A stretch of DNA of 64,000 nt from Mycobacterium marinum (GTDB lineage Bacteria; Actinomycetota; Actinomycetes; Mycobacteriales; Mycobacteriaceae): positions 5,828,001 to 5,892,000 of the forward strand of contig NZ_CP024190.1 in assembly GCF_003391395.1 (NCBI RefSeq), read 5' to 3'. The notes under the pieces were generated by a model, which ran no database searches, had not been told where the DNA came from, and saw only the letters and a program-made list of their open reading frames with translations. Positions 1-8,779 of the stretch are shown one piece after another. The position numbers and the translations under genes are program-made. Numbering within the stretch: position 1 is the first letter of the stretch; the number at the start of each line of letters is the position of its first letter.

Positions 1-54
1 GCCCGGCCCCCCGATATTCACGCCAAACCTCAAGCCGGCGACAACAGAATTCGT

Positions 55-1206
55 TCAGGGAACCGGATCCTTGCTGGCCTTGACCGGCGCAGAGCTGGGC
101 GGCAGGTTGAGCAGGTTGCCACGCAGACTCCCGCGCACGGTCCGGATGGCCACCAGCACCCAGGTGGCCAGCAGGCCGGCGTAGGCAGCGGCAGCGGCGA
201 CCCGGAATGCCGGCAAATGCGTATGGAGAGCCAGCTGCGACGTGCCGGTGACAAAGGTGCCGACCGGAAAGGTCAGGCTCCACCACGTCAGGGCGAACGG
301 CATGCCCCGGCGCAGCGTGCGCACCGTCAGCGCGGTGGACAGCGCTATCCACAACATCGCGAAGCCCCACACCGGGACGCCGAAGACGATTGCGAACGCC
401 TGCATGGTCTCCGCCAATTCGTGGTCCACCGCGCCGGTCGCGGCGGCCGCCCCCAAAAGTCCGGCGGCGGTGATGGATTGCCCCAGGGGTCCCAACACGA
501 TCCACAACGTGGGTACTCGCGCGGTGCCCGAGGTGCCGTACAACACCAGCCGGCTCCAGATCATCGCGATGATGTTCAGCGACGCCACAAACGACAATCC
601 GAACATCGCGTAGCAGCCGTAGAGCATGGTTTCGCGGCCGGATCCGGCCGGCATATGCGGTAGCAGCAATGCGCCGGTCGCGGCCGACACCATCGGCGGG
701 ACCACCGGCATGAGCCACCCACCGAATGCCGCATCGGGCTCGACACGGTGCTGGGTGAACATGAGGAACGGAATGCTCACCGCGGTGAACAGGCCGCCGA
801 TGGTGCCCGCGGTCCACAACACCCAATCCAGGTCGACGGCGAGTCGCTCGCCGATGAGGGGCCCGCCCGCCAGAACCGCGCCGGCACCGACCGTCATGAG
901 CGCCATGGGGGCAGCTCCGTAAAAGTGCGCCATCTGCGGATTGCGGGCGTGACTGCGCGCGACGGTGGGGTGTCGCAGCCAGTGGCCGCCGACCAGGACG
1001 ATCAGCGCGAGAAGCAGCGCCGCGGCGATCACCCAGACGACTTGGGTGAAGGCCCGCAGCCCCACCAGGTGGACGGGCAGGGTCGCGCCGGCGACGGCCA
1101 CGATTCCGGTACCCATGACCGAGGCAAACCAGTTGGGCCCGATGTTGCCCAGCACCTCGACGCGAGTATGCGGCGACGGCGTACCGGGCGAATTTGTAAC
1201 GGCCAT
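55..1206 (-). CDS. TehA/SLAC1-family membrane transporter (C4-dicarboxylate/anion channel type)
   Basis: A 383-residue protein that is almost entirely hydrophobic, with about ten predicted membrane segments. The N-terminal motif NWFASVMGTGI is typical of the TehA/SLAC1/Mae1 superfamily, whose members move dicarboxylates, tellurite-related anions or other small anions across the inner membrane. The frame stays open up to 1410, but the first 68 residues of that longer version are Arg/Gly-rich and unlike the family, so I place the start at the ATG at 1206. The substrate cannot be read from sequence. The gene is transcribed away from the small gene at 1410, with about 200 bp between them. Family call is good; substrate unknown. 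Confidence 0.8.
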   Translation of the reverse strand: MAVTNSPGTPSPHTRVEVLGNIGPNWFASVMGTGIVAVAGATLPVHLVGLRAFTQVVWVIAAALLLALIVLVGGHWLRHPTVARSHARNPQMAHFYGAAPMALMTVGAGAVLAGGPLIGERLAVDLDWVLWTAGTIGGLFTAVSIPFLMFTQHRVEPDAAFGGWLMPVVPPMVSAATGALLLPHMPAGSGRETMLYGCYAMFGLSFVASLNIIAMIWSRLVLYGTSGTARVPTLWIVLGPLGQSITAAGLLGAAAATGAVDHELAETMQAFAIVFGVPVWGFAMLWIALSTALTVRTLRRGMPFALTWWSLTFPVGTFVTGTSQLALHTHLPAFRVAAAAAYAGLLATWVLVAIRTVRGSLRGNLLNLPPSSAPVKASKDPVP

Positions 1207-1409
1207 AGCTGAGAAACCTAGTGCCGAGTTCGCTTCGGCGCCGCGCGGCGCCGCAACTTGCGCGCCCGTGCGGCGGCGGCCGGTACGGGCGGCCAAACCG
1301 CCGGCCGGCCGGACTGCGTAGGGCAAATTGCCGCCACGACCGTGGTGCGTGAGGGTTGAGCGCGAGCCGAATACACTGCCTGCAGTGATGCTCCGGCGAA
1401 AGGTTCGCA

Positions 1410-1652
1410 TTGAACAGAGTCCCGGTTGCGGTCTGCATTGCCGTCGTGCTTTTGGTTGCCGCGTTCGCCATGCCTATCAAGCAACGGTGCGGCGCACCGG
1501 GCCGCAGGTGCGCTACCGCAGTAGACGCACGTGGCTGTGTTCACCGTTACTACGAAGTCGAACCATTCATCATTTTTCTCATTGAACGCGCAACGGGCTC
1601 GAATATCCCCTTCTACTACACGTCGGGAGAAGAAATCGTGAGGGTCCAATAG
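1410..1652 (+). CDS. Small hypothetical secreted or membrane-anchored protein
   Basis: An 80-residue protein of unknown function. It starts at TTG 1410, six bases after a GAAAGG ribosome-binding site. The first 20 residues form one hydrophobic segment (VAVCIAVVLLVAAFAM) that could be a signal peptide or anchor. Three cysteines (about residues 27, 34 and 43) follow, then an aromatic-rich C-terminus. Such short cysteine-containing exported proteins are common in mycobacteria. The gene lies alone between two minus-strand genes. The ribosome-binding site and signal-like start argue that it is real, but I recognise no domain. Confidence 0.45.
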   Translation: MNRVPVAVCIAVVLLVAAFAMPIKQRCGAPGRRCATAVDARGCVHRYYEVEPFIIFLIERATGSNIPFYYTSGEEIVRVQ

Positions 1653-1707
1653 CCCTCGCTCGAGGCTCGACGTCGGTCACGAATGCTTGCCGACCACAAC
1701 GGATTCA

Positions 1708-2457
1708 CTAGGTACAAACTTGCGACGCGAACTCCACCGTGGTGGTCGACGGTGTGTTGAATTGTGAGTCGACGGTCAGCGTGGGAACCACTAGTTGGTT
1801 TTCGATTCCCAGTCGCTTGAGGTCGAGGTTGATTTCAATGGTGTCGGGCGCGGTTCTGCGGGCATTGGTGTCTCGATCCGGCCGCATGGTCACGTCATTC
1901 CCGTTGGACGTCAGGGTGGCGGTGATGGCGAGGTCGTCGGTGTCCTCTTCGGGACCCAGCTCGACGAACTTGCGGCCGTTGTTGGCAACGCTGAATGTCA
2001 GCACATAGCCCACGAACCCGGACGCATGACTACCGCTGGGTGACTGCGGCAACGGTTCGGCGAACCGAATCACCAGCTCGAGTACGCCCGCGCTGGGATG
2101 TTCGACCTGCACCGCGGCCACGATGATCTGGTCCGGCGGCTTTGGCCCCTCCTGTATGCGGCATTCGAGATGATTGGGCAGTCGCGCCCAGTTGTCGGGC
2201 GGCGATTGCAGCCAAAACGCAACGCCGATTCCCGCCGAGATCAGCACGAAGGCGATGGGCAACAGCAACCGCAGCGCCAGCGGCATCGCCGACCATCCCC
2301 GGCGCACACCGTCGACAACGGCCGCCAGCGGCGAGCGCGCTATCCCAGCAGCTGCCCGACAGTGCTCAGTCCAGCGCTCACCGTCCCAATATCGTCGTCC
2401 CCCGGAACCGCCGGGATCGGCATACCATCCCGCCGGCGGTGAAGTCGGCACCCACAC
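1708..2457 (-). CDS. DUF2510-containing membrane-anchored protein (Rv3482c-like)
   Basis: A 249-residue protein. Residues about 8-35 (PAGWYADPGG followed by RYWDGERWTEH) form a DUF2510 domain, a short cytoplasmic motif frequent in actinobacterial membrane proteins. A single transmembrane helix lies near residues 60-83, and the C-terminal 160 residues look extracytoplasmic. Two GTG codons compete for the start (2457 and 2451); the GGAG just upstream is better spaced for 2451. Position, length and its neighbour match Rv3482c of M. tuberculosis. Function is unknown. Confidence 0.75.
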   Translation of the reverse strand: MWVPTSPPAGWYADPGGSGGRRYWDGERWTEHCRAAAGIARSPLAAVVDGVRRGWSAMPLALRLLLPIAFVLISAGIGVAFWLQSPPDNWARLPNHLECRIQEGPKPPDQIIVAAVQVEHPSAGVLELVIRFAEPLPQSPSGSHASGFVGYVLTFSVANNGRKFVELGPEEDTDDLAITATLTSNGNDVTMRPDRDTNARRTAPDTIEINLDLKRLGIENQLVVPTLTVDSQFNTPSTTTVEFASQVCT

Positions 2458-2519
2458 GCTCCATTCAATCGATTCAAACGTCAGGAACTGGTCAGCTCAA
2501 ACCGCGTCGGCCGGCCAGA

Positions 2520-3224
2520 TCACGGTGGCGAATCCCATGGCTCTGGCGGCGGATCAAGCATCTGCACGTGGTCACCCTGCCACTGAAACCCGACGACGGT
2601 CAGCACGCCATCCTCGCAAGCGTCACAGCTCTGCCTGGACCGATACGTGAGGACCACCAGATCGTCGGTGGATGCCGGAGCTTCCAACTGGGTGAACGGG
2701 TATGCCTCGGGTGTCGCCGTCCCGACGAACTGCCCGCGATGAAACATCAGCGCCTCGTCTGGCGAGCTGCGAGTCGCATCGACCACCGTCACCACCACCG
2801 CGGATAGGTCCGCGCAGGGGTCGTAGTCGCTGAATTCCGGGGTGGGGTTCCACGGCCTACCGGTCTTTTTATCCGGGGGCAGCGTGGCCAGCGCCGCCGC
2901 CACCGCCGCCGCCTCATCCGGGCCGCATGACCCGGGCGGCGCGCTGGTGGGCGACGTCGCGACCGGCGTCGTGGCCGACGTCGTTGCCGGTGCGGTGGCC
3001 GCTGTGGTGGCCGGCGGACTCGCGGCCGGCTGGGGCCTGGCCGAGTACGCGATGATCGCCACCACGCCGACGCACACGGCGGCGACCAGGGCTACGACCA
3101 GCCAGATCACCCGGCCGGATCCGCCCCGCACTCCAGGTTGCGACGACGGTGGCGTGGTGTCGACGTTGTCGGACGGCTGATAGACCGGTGGCGGCCAGTT
3201 GGGGTCGATCTCGCCAGAAGCCAT
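2520..3224 (-). CDS. Membrane-anchored protein with LppP/LprE-type domain (Rv3483c-like)
   Basis: A 234-residue protein of unknown function. It has a short Pro-rich cytoplasmic head, one transmembrane helix (about residues 39-61), a Thr/Ala/Pro-rich linker (about 65-97) that could be glycosylated, and a C-terminal globular domain. That domain has paired cysteines and the motif FHRGQFVGTATPEAYPF, characteristic of mycobacterial LppP/LprE-like proteins. There is no lipobox, so it is held by the helix rather than by lipid. It sits 62 bp upstream of the Rv3482c-like gene on the same strand and is divergent from cpsA, as in H37Rv. Confidence 0.75.
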   Translation of the reverse strand: MASGEIDPNWPPPVYQPSDNVDTTPPSSQPGVRGGSGRVIWLVVALVAAVCVGVVAIIAYSARPQPAASPPATTAATAPATTSATTPVATSPTSAPPGSCGPDEAAAVAAALATLPPDKKTGRPWNPTPEFSDYDPCADLSAVVVTVVDATRSSPDEALMFHRGQFVGTATPEAYPFTQLEAPASTDDLVVLTYRSRQSCDACEDGVLTVVGFQWQGDHVQMLDPPPEPWDSPP

Positions 3225-3488
3225 ATTTCCCGGGGTCCCCCCAATACCCTCCAGACACCTGTACGGTACTTCCGAATTTGGCGAATTGTAGCCAGAACAT
3301 GCAGGTAGGGGAAATGTCGCGGCCGTGAAATCAGCGCCACGCCGGGGGTGAATCTGCCCACATCAGAGCTTCTGGAGTAGGGTCCACACAGCAATCTGCC
3401 GCATACTGGACGGCATGCATCGAGCGACGTCCCCGCAAACCGCTGGCCAAGCGCCGGTCGGTGGGCCGGTAGCGGACTAAGGCTCGTA
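3225..3488. other. Divergent intergenic region between the Rv3483c-like gene and cpsA
   Basis: This 264-bp gap should hold promoters for both divergent genes. I see no convincing additional gene. An AAGG six bases before the cpsA ATG is a plausible ribosome-binding site. I could not assign a clear -10/-35 pair. Confidence 0.4.
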
Positions 3489-5024
3489 ATGGGACGTACC
3501 AAAGCCCGGCATCGCGCTGTTCGAAAACCGTCACCGATCCGCCGGCGGGTGTCGCGCACCCTGATGACCCTGGTGTCGGTGGTCGCGCTGGGAATGACCG
3601 GGGCCGGATATTGGGTGGCTCACGGCGCGCTGACCGGCATCACCATCTCCCAGGCCCTGACCGCCGAGGATCCGCGATCCACCGGCAACAACATGAACAT
3701 CCTGCTGATCGGGCTGGACTCCCGTAAGGACCAAGAAGGCAACGACCTGCCGTGGTCGATCCTGAAGCACCTGCACGCGGGTGATTCGGATCAAGGTGGT
3801 TACAACACCAACACGCTGATCCTGGTGCATGTCAGCGCCGATGGAAAAGTTGTCGCCTTCTCGATCCCGCGTGACGACTGGGTGCCGTTCACCGGCGTTC
3901 CCGGCTACAACCACATCAAGATCAAAGAGGCTTACGGACTCACCAAGCAGTACGTCGCGCAGGAGCTGATCGATCAGGGCGTGACCAGCCAGCGCGAACT
4001 CGAGACCCGCGGCCGCGAAGCCGGCCGGGCCGCAACTTTGCGTGCGGTGCGCGCTCTGACCGGTGTTCCCATCGACTACTTCGCCGAGGTCAATTTGGCG
4101 GGCTTCTATGACCTCGCCCAAGCCCTGGGCGGCGTGGAAGTCTGCCTGAACCATGCCGTTGACGACTCCTACTCGGGAGCCGACTTCCCCGCCGGCCGCC
4201 AGCGCTTGGATGCCGCCCAGGCGCTGGCCTTTGTGCGCCAGCGCCACGGTCTAGACAACGGGGACCTGGATCGCACCCACCGCCAGCAGGCTTTCCTGTC
4301 GTCGGTCATGCGCGATCTGCAGGATTCGGGCACCTTCACCAACCTGGACCGGCTGGACAGCCTGATGGCGGTGGCACGCAAAGACCTCGTGTTGTCCGGG
4401 GGCTGGGATGAGGACCTGATTCGCCGCATGGGTGAGCTGGCCGGAGCCGACATCGAGTTCCGGACGCTACCGGTGGTGCGGTACGACAACATCGACGGCC
4501 AGGACGTCAACATCGTCGATCCCGCGGCGATCAAGGCCGAGGTAGCAGCGGCCATCGGCAGCACATCAACCGCCGCCACGGCGACCACGACGCCGGCCAA
4601 ACCCAGCCCGTCCACCGTCGTTGACGTGGTCAACGCGGGCAGCATCAGCGGGTTGGCCAGCCAGGTGTCCAACGCACTGCGCAAGCGCGGCTATACCACC
4701 GATCAGGTCCGCGACCGCAAGTCCGGAGACCCGGCGGCCACCACGATCAAGTACGGCCCCGGTGCGCAGGCCGACGCGATGAACCTGGGCACCCTGTTGG
4801 GTATCGACGCCCCGAAGCAACCGGATGCCAGCATCGAACCCGGACATATCCAGGTAACGGTGGACACCAACTTCTCGATGCCGGCGCCCGACGATTCCGA
4901 CGACGACACAACCACCTACCCCAAGCCCAACGCGTACTACAACGGGGGCGACGACAGCTCCAGCTATCCGGCGCCAGACCACGGACAGCCGATCGACGGC
5001 GGCGGAGTTCCCTGCGTCAACTAG
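3489..5024 (+). CDS. cpsA: LytR-CpsA-Psr (LCP) family protein CpsA
   Basis: A 511-residue membrane protein matching Rv3484 in length, order and domains. It has a basic cytoplasmic N-terminus and a transmembrane helix (about residues 24-45). The LCP catalytic domain follows (about 70-300), opening with MNILLIGLDSR and carrying the conserved Arg/Asp motifs SIPRDDW and RTHRQQAF. The C-terminal LytR_C domain (about 375-465) precedes an acidic Ser/Asp/Pro tail. LCP enzymes transfer polyprenyl-linked glycopolymers to the wall; in mycobacteria this family links arabinogalactan to peptidoglycan, and M. tuberculosis CpsA has also been tied to evading host NADPH oxidase. It converges with the SDR gene at 5031, with six bases between them. 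Confidence 0.92.
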   Translation: MGRTKARHRAVRKPSPIRRRVSRTLMTLVSVVALGMTGAGYWVAHGALTGITISQALTAEDPRSTGNNMNILLIGLDSRKDQEGNDLPWSILKHLHAGDSDQGGYNTNTLILVHVSADGKVVAFSIPRDDWVPFTGVPGYNHIKIKEAYGLTKQYVAQELIDQGVTSQRELETRGREAGRAATLRAVRALTGVPIDYFAEVNLAGFYDLAQALGGVEVCLNHAVDDSYSGADFPAGRQRLDAAQALAFVRQRHGLDNGDLDRTHRQQAFLSSVMRDLQDSGTFTNLDRLDSLMAVARKDLVLSGGWDEDLIRRMGELAGADIEFRTLPVVRYDNIDGQDVNIVDPAAIKAEVAAAIGSTSTAATATTTPAKPSPSTVVDVVNAGSISGLASQVSNALRKRGYTTDQVRDRKSGDPAATTIKYGPGAQADAMNLGTLLGIDAPKQPDASIEPGHIQVTVDTNFSMPAPDDSDDDTTTYPKPNAYYNGGDDSSSYPAPDHGQPIDGGGVPCVN

Positions 5025-5030
5025 CCCGAG

Positions 5031-5822
5031 TCAGGCGTGAGTTCCGCCATCGATGCGGATCTCGGTGCCGGTGATGAAGGCGCCATCCTCGGATACCAGC
5101 ATCGCGATCACGCCCGCCACGACGGAGGGATCGGCCATTCCGGCGCCACTGGAGGTCTCAGTGGTCGGCAGAATCGGCATCAGCCGGGTGAACAGCGACC
5201 AATTCGCGTCCGCCGGGATGTACCCGCCGGTGGCGTCGGTGATGCCGGACTTGATGCTCCCGGGCGCCACGCACACCGCTCGTAGGCCGTCTCGGGCGTA
5301 CTCGAGGGCCAAGGAATGGGTGAACGCCTGGACTCCGCCTTTGCTGGCCGCGTAGGCGGCCATGTACGGATGGGCAAACGCGGCCGAGGTGGAGCTGAAG
5401 TTCACCACGGTGCTGCGCTGATTGTCGAGCAGCGCCGGCAGTGCTTCCCGGACCACCAGAAAGGTGCCGGTCAGGTTGACCGCGATGATCTGGTTCCACT
5501 GTTGGATGCTGGTTTGATGCGTGTGCGCGGCACGCAACATCCCGGCGGCGTTGACCAGCGCATCCAGACCGCCGAGCGCCTGGACCGCCGCGCCAACGCC
5601 GTCGACCACCGACTTCTCGTCAGCGACGTCGATCTGGCACGTGGTGAGTCTGGCGCCGGTCCCGGCCTCAGCTGTGCGCGCCTGGGTTCTGGATAGGCCA
5701 TCCGCATCGATATCGGCGCCAACCACCGTGGCCCCCTCGTCCAGTAGCCGCAACACCGTGGCCTGGCCGATGCCGGAGCCGGCGCCGGTCACCAGGATTC
5801 GCTGTCCAACCAGTCGAGTCAT
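5031..5822 (-). CDS. Short-chain dehydrogenase/reductase (SDR), position of Rv3485c
   Basis: A 263-residue classical SDR. The cofactor motif TGAGSGIG is at residues 13-20, the structural VNAAG motif is near 90, a catalytic serine lies in the FSSTS stretch, and YAASK supplies the active-site Tyr and Lys. An acidic residue after the second strand (ADIDAD) suggests NAD(H) preference. It follows the upstream SDR gene by three bases, so the two are almost certainly co-transcribed. Its place beside cpsA matches Rv3485c. The substrate is unknown; the context (acyl-AMP ligase, ACP, oxoamine synthase) would suit a 3-keto or hydroxy-lipid oxidoreductase, but that is inference. Confidence 0.82.
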   Translation of the reverse strand: MTRLVGQRILVTGAGSGIGQATVLRLLDEGATVVGADIDADGLSRTQARTAEAGTGARLTTCQIDVADEKSVVDGVGAAVQALGGLDALVNAAGMLRAAHTHQTSIQQWNQIIAVNLTGTFLVVREALPALLDNQRSTVVNFSSTSAAFAHPYMAAYAASKGGVQAFTHSLALEYARDGLRAVCVAPGSIKSGITDATGGYIPADANWSLFTRLMPILPTTETSSGAGMADPSVVAGVIAMLVSEDGAFITGTEIRIDGGTHA

Positions 5823-5825
5823 GGG

Positions 5826-6659
5826 TCAGACCAATCCGCGCAGTGCGTCACGGCCGAACACCGGTTCCAGCATCGCCGAGAAGTCCGGGCCGCGCCGCAG
5901 CATCTGGCCGCCGTCGACATTGATGACCTGTCCGGTGACGAAGCTGGCGGCATCGCTGAGCAGAAACATCGCCATGTTGGCGACGTCCTCGACTTCACCC
6001 TGGCGGGGCAGCGGCGTGCACATCGCGTAGTCGGAGCTCAACTCCGCGGACTCGGTGATCGCTGCGACGAGGTCGGTGCGGATCAAGCCGGGGCGGATGC
6101 TGTTTACCCGCACCCACGACGCGCCAAGCTCGTCGGCGGCCAACTGCATCAGGTGATCGACCGCGGACTTGGTGACACCGTAGGCACCGAACCAGCGATG
6201 GGTATTGCTGGCCGCAATCGAGGAGATGCCGACAAACGATCCGCCGCCGCCTCGCACCATCTCTCGTGCGGCGTGTTTGAGGACGTACATGGTGCCGTTG
6301 ACGTTGAGGTCGACCGTACGGCGCCACGCTTCGGAGTCGACCTGGGTGATCGGTCCGATGGTCTCCGATCCGCCCGCACAGTGCACCACTCCATGCAGCC
6401 GGCCGTGCCAGGCGGTAACCGCATCCACCGCGCGGGCGGTCTCGTCCTCGTTGGTGATGTCGGTGGGTTCGTACCGGATGGCGCCGCCGTTGGCACCTAA
6501 CGCTTCGAGTTCCTGTACCGCGCCGGCGAGCTTGTCGGGGTTACGGCCGACGATCATGACCGAGGCTCCGGCCGCGACCAGCCCGGCGGCCACTCCCTTT
6601 CCGATTCCGCTACCGCCGCCGGTGACCAGGTAGGTCCGGTCTTGGAACGAAAGCTGCAT
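5826..6659 (-). CDS. Short-chain dehydrogenase/reductase (SDR)
   Basis: A 277-residue SDR with TGGGSGIG at residues 14-21, an HCAGG version of the NNAG motif, and the catalytic YGVTK. The basic VGRN sequence after the second strand suggests NADP(H) use, unlike the next gene. GAGGGG lies five bases before the ATG. It is the first gene of a two-SDR unit, and a KstR-like operator with an overlapping inverted repeat lies upstream at 6681-6705. Its likely role is reduction or oxidation of a lipid or sterol intermediate; the exact reaction cannot be read from sequence. A ketosphinganine-reductase-like role is one possibility if the genes at 6751-10084 form one pathway. Confidence 0.82.
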   Translation of the reverse strand: MQLSFQDRTYLVTGGGSGIGKGVAAGLVAAGASVMIVGRNPDKLAGAVQELEALGANGGAIRYEPTDITNEDETARAVDAVTAWHGRLHGVVHCAGGSETIGPITQVDSEAWRRTVDLNVNGTMYVLKHAAREMVRGGGGSFVGISSIAASNTHRWFGAYGVTKSAVDHLMQLAADELGASWVRVNSIRPGLIRTDLVAAITESAELSSDYAMCTPLPRQGEVEDVANMAMFLLSDAASFVTGQVINVDGGQMLRRGPDFSAMLEPVFGRDALRGLV

Positions 6660-6680
6660 CTGGACCCCTCACGCCAAAAC

Positions 6681-6694
6681 TGAAACAGGTTCTA
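6681..6694. promoter_or_regulatory. KstR-like operator upstream of the SDR pair
   Basis: The 14-mer TGAAACAGGTTCTA fits the published KstR consensus TNNAACNNGTTNNA at every fixed position. It lies 21 bases upstream of the SDR start codon at 6659. It overlaps a second perfect inverted repeat, GGTTCTA-N4-TAGAACC, at 6688-6705. KstR is the TetR-family repressor of cholesterol catabolism, released by a sterol CoA thioester. The match is sequence-only, and a related TetR regulator could use the same site. Confidence 0.5.
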
Positions 6695-6750
6695 GTCATA
6701 GAACCATGCACCATGATCGCCGCTGCGGCTCCCCCCGGCGCGCGGACCGA

Positions 6751-6993
6751 CTACGCCGTCTCGCCCACGTGCCGGTTGACCCACCCGATCACTTCGCCCA
6801 CCGTCTCGAGCGGGATTTCGGGATCTTTGAGCCGCATCTGCAGGCGGCTCTCCAAGGCCGCGACGAGTTCCATCTTGCGTGGCGAGTCATAGCCCAAGTC
6901 ATCAACCAGATACGAATCGACGGTTACCGGTGCCATGTGGTCGGGCGCCAGCGACGCGATAACGGACAGAATCGCTTGATCGAGTGGATTCAT
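6751..6993 (-). CDS. Stand-alone acyl carrier protein
   Basis: An 80-residue acidic helical protein with the phosphopantetheine attachment motif DLGYDS; Ser37 is the expected modification site. Length and fold pattern are those of a free-standing ACP. Its start codon overlaps the stop of the preceding acyl-AMP ligase gene by four bases (ATGA), the usual sign of translational coupling, so this ACP is the probable acceptor of the acyl group activated by that ligase. It is not the housekeeping AcpM, which is longer and lies elsewhere in mycobacteria. Confidence 0.85.
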   Translation of the reverse strand: MNPLDQAILSVIASLAPDHMAPVTVDSYLVDDLGYDSPRKMELVAALESRLQMRLKDPEIPLETVGEVIGWVNRHVGETA

Positions 6994-8639
6994 GCTGGAC
7001 TGACCTCTCCGAAGAGTTCTCGTGCCATGACGTGACGGATCTTGCCCGAGGCGGTCTTGGGGACGTTACCCTCGCCAACCAGCAGCACCGTCGGGCTCAA
7101 GCCCGTTGCGCCGCGCACATTCTGGGCGATCTGGCGGCGCAATTCCCGGCCGTCCTCGATGGACGGGTCCGCAACGGTCTCGGCGACGATCCTGATCTCC
7201 TCGCGCCGGTCGGCCAGGGTGACCCCGAACGCGACAACGCCTCCGAGCCTGATGCCGTGGACCGACGCGGCCAGCCGCTCGATGTCGGCGGGAAAGATAT
7301 TGCGGCCGGCGACGATGATGACGTTCTTGCGGCGCCCGCACACGACGATTTCGCCGCCCTCGGTGAGATACCCGAGGTCGCCGGTGAAAAGCCAGCCGTC
7401 CGGGTCCACGGCGGCGACCTCTCCGTCCATCGTGAGGTAGTGACGGGCCACGGCGTCGCCGGCGATCGCGATCTCGCCCATGCGGCGCGGCGGCAGGTTG
7501 CTGCCGTCGGCGGCGACGATCCGCACCTCGACCCCGGACATCGGGGGTCCCAGCGTCACGAACTGTTTCGTCGGCCCCCCGCAGGAGCACGCCGGTAGCG
7601 CCAGACCCCGGTTTTCCAGTTCCTCGACGCACACCGACTCGGTCGTGAGCGGATTGTCGACAGGCGAAAACGACACCGCGACGGTCGCTTCGGCCAGACC
7701 GTAGGCGGCGCCGAGCGCCGTGTGGCGCAGTCCAAAGCGCCCGGCTTGCCGCGCGAACTCCGCCATGGTCGCGGGATCGATGGGCTCCGCACCCGTGACG
7801 ACGCAGCGTAGGGCACCCAGGTCGTAGGTGCCGTCCTCGACCGCGCTGAGTCGGCGGCTGATGATCGAGTACGCGAAGTTGGGCGCCGCGGTGATGGTGG
7901 CCCGCCGCTCGGTCAGGATCTGCATCCACTTGAGCGGGGACACCACAAACTCCGTCGGCGTGATGTAGACCGCGCCGTTGCCGGCGAACATCGGAGAGAT
8001 CAGGTAGGCGATCAGCCCCATGTCATGTGACAGCGGAAGCCAACTCGCGGTGATGTCGACCTCGGGGTCCAAATGCACCTCCGCCGTCATGGCTGCGACG
8101 TCGGCGAACAGGTTGCCATGGGTGATCGCGACGGCCTTGGGGTCTCCTGTCGATCCCGATGTGAGTTGGTAGAGCGCGACGTCGTCCTCGCCGGTCGGCT
8201 CCTCGGTGGCCGCAAGTTCGGGCCAGCTCTCACCTATCTCGATGACGCGGTATCCCGCCGCACGCAAGGTCTCGGCCGCAGCAAGGAAAGGCTCCCCGAT
8301 GACCACCCAGCGAGTGTCCAGCAACGCCAGCGCGCGCAACGTACCGGCGTGCCACCCGGCCAGATCGGCCTGCGAGGTCGGTTGCTGCAGCATGGTCATC
8401 GCGGCGCCCAGCCGCCAGATGCCTTGTACGACGGGAGCGACATCCTCGGGCCCGGCGGCCAGCACGGTCACCCTGCTGCCGCGGGTGACTCCCTCCGCCG
8501 ACAACCGGCCCGCAACCCGCACCGCCGTCTGATGAATGTCGCGCCAGCTGGCAAACCGCAATCCACCCGCGGCGCCGAAGTGCAAACCCCGCGGGGAATT
8601 GCTAGCGGTCGTTGCGATGGCGTCGGTAAACCTACTCAT
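6990..8639 (-). CDS. Fatty acyl-AMP ligase / acyl-ACP synthetase-like adenylating enzyme
   Basis: A 549-residue ANL-superfamily enzyme. The phosphate-binding loop TSGSTGDPK is near residues 160-168, the A5 motif YGLAEATVAVSF is near 310, the hinge region with GRRKNVII is near 430, and the A10 lysine lies in PKTASGKIRH near the C-terminus. The A5 wording is characteristic of FAAL enzymes, which make acyl-adenylates and pass the acyl group to a carrier protein rather than to CoA. The ACP gene directly downstream overlaps it by four bases. I prefer the ATG at 8639, preceded by GGGAAG about ten bases upstream; an in-frame ATG at 8657 would add six residues. Presence of the FAAL-specific insertion was not checked by alignment. 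Confidence 0.83.
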   Translation of the reverse strand: MSRFTDAIATTASNSPRGLHFGAAGGLRFASWRDIHQTAVRVAGRLSAEGVTRGSRVTVLAAGPEDVAPVVQGIWRLGAAMTMLQQPTSQADLAGWHAGTLRALALLDTRWVVIGEPFLAAAETLRAAGYRVIEIGESWPELAATEEPTGEDDVALYQLTSGSTGDPKAVAITHGNLFADVAAMTAEVHLDPEVDITASWLPLSHDMGLIAYLISPMFAGNGAVYITPTEFVVSPLKWMQILTERRATITAAPNFAYSIISRRLSAVEDGTYDLGALRCVVTGAEPIDPATMAEFARQAGRFGLRHTALGAAYGLAEATVAVSFSPVDNPLTTESVCVEELENRGLALPACSCGGPTKQFVTLGPPMSGVEVRIVAADGSNLPPRRMGEIAIAGDAVARHYLTMDGEVAAVDPDGWLFTGDLGYLTEGGEIVVCGRRKNVIIVAGRNIFPADIERLAASVHGIRLGGVVAFGVTLADRREEIRIVAETVADPSIEDGRELRRQIAQNVRGATGLSPTVLLVGEGNVPKTASGKIRHVMARELFGEVSPA

Positions 8640-8779
8640 ATTCCTGCCGCTTCCCATCTTGACGGACTAGCACCTGAGCGGTTATCGCGATTTCCGAAGA
8701 TTGCGCGCGAACGAGCATTGTCGATTGAATTTTTTGATACGAAATTGTTAACATCAGCCAGCAATTTGACACTCAGCGA

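Noticed and set aside
1207..1410. N-terminal extension of the TehA/SLAC1 gene to 1410
   Set aside because: The extra 68 residues are Arg/Gly-rich, unlike the family, and overlap the promoter region.
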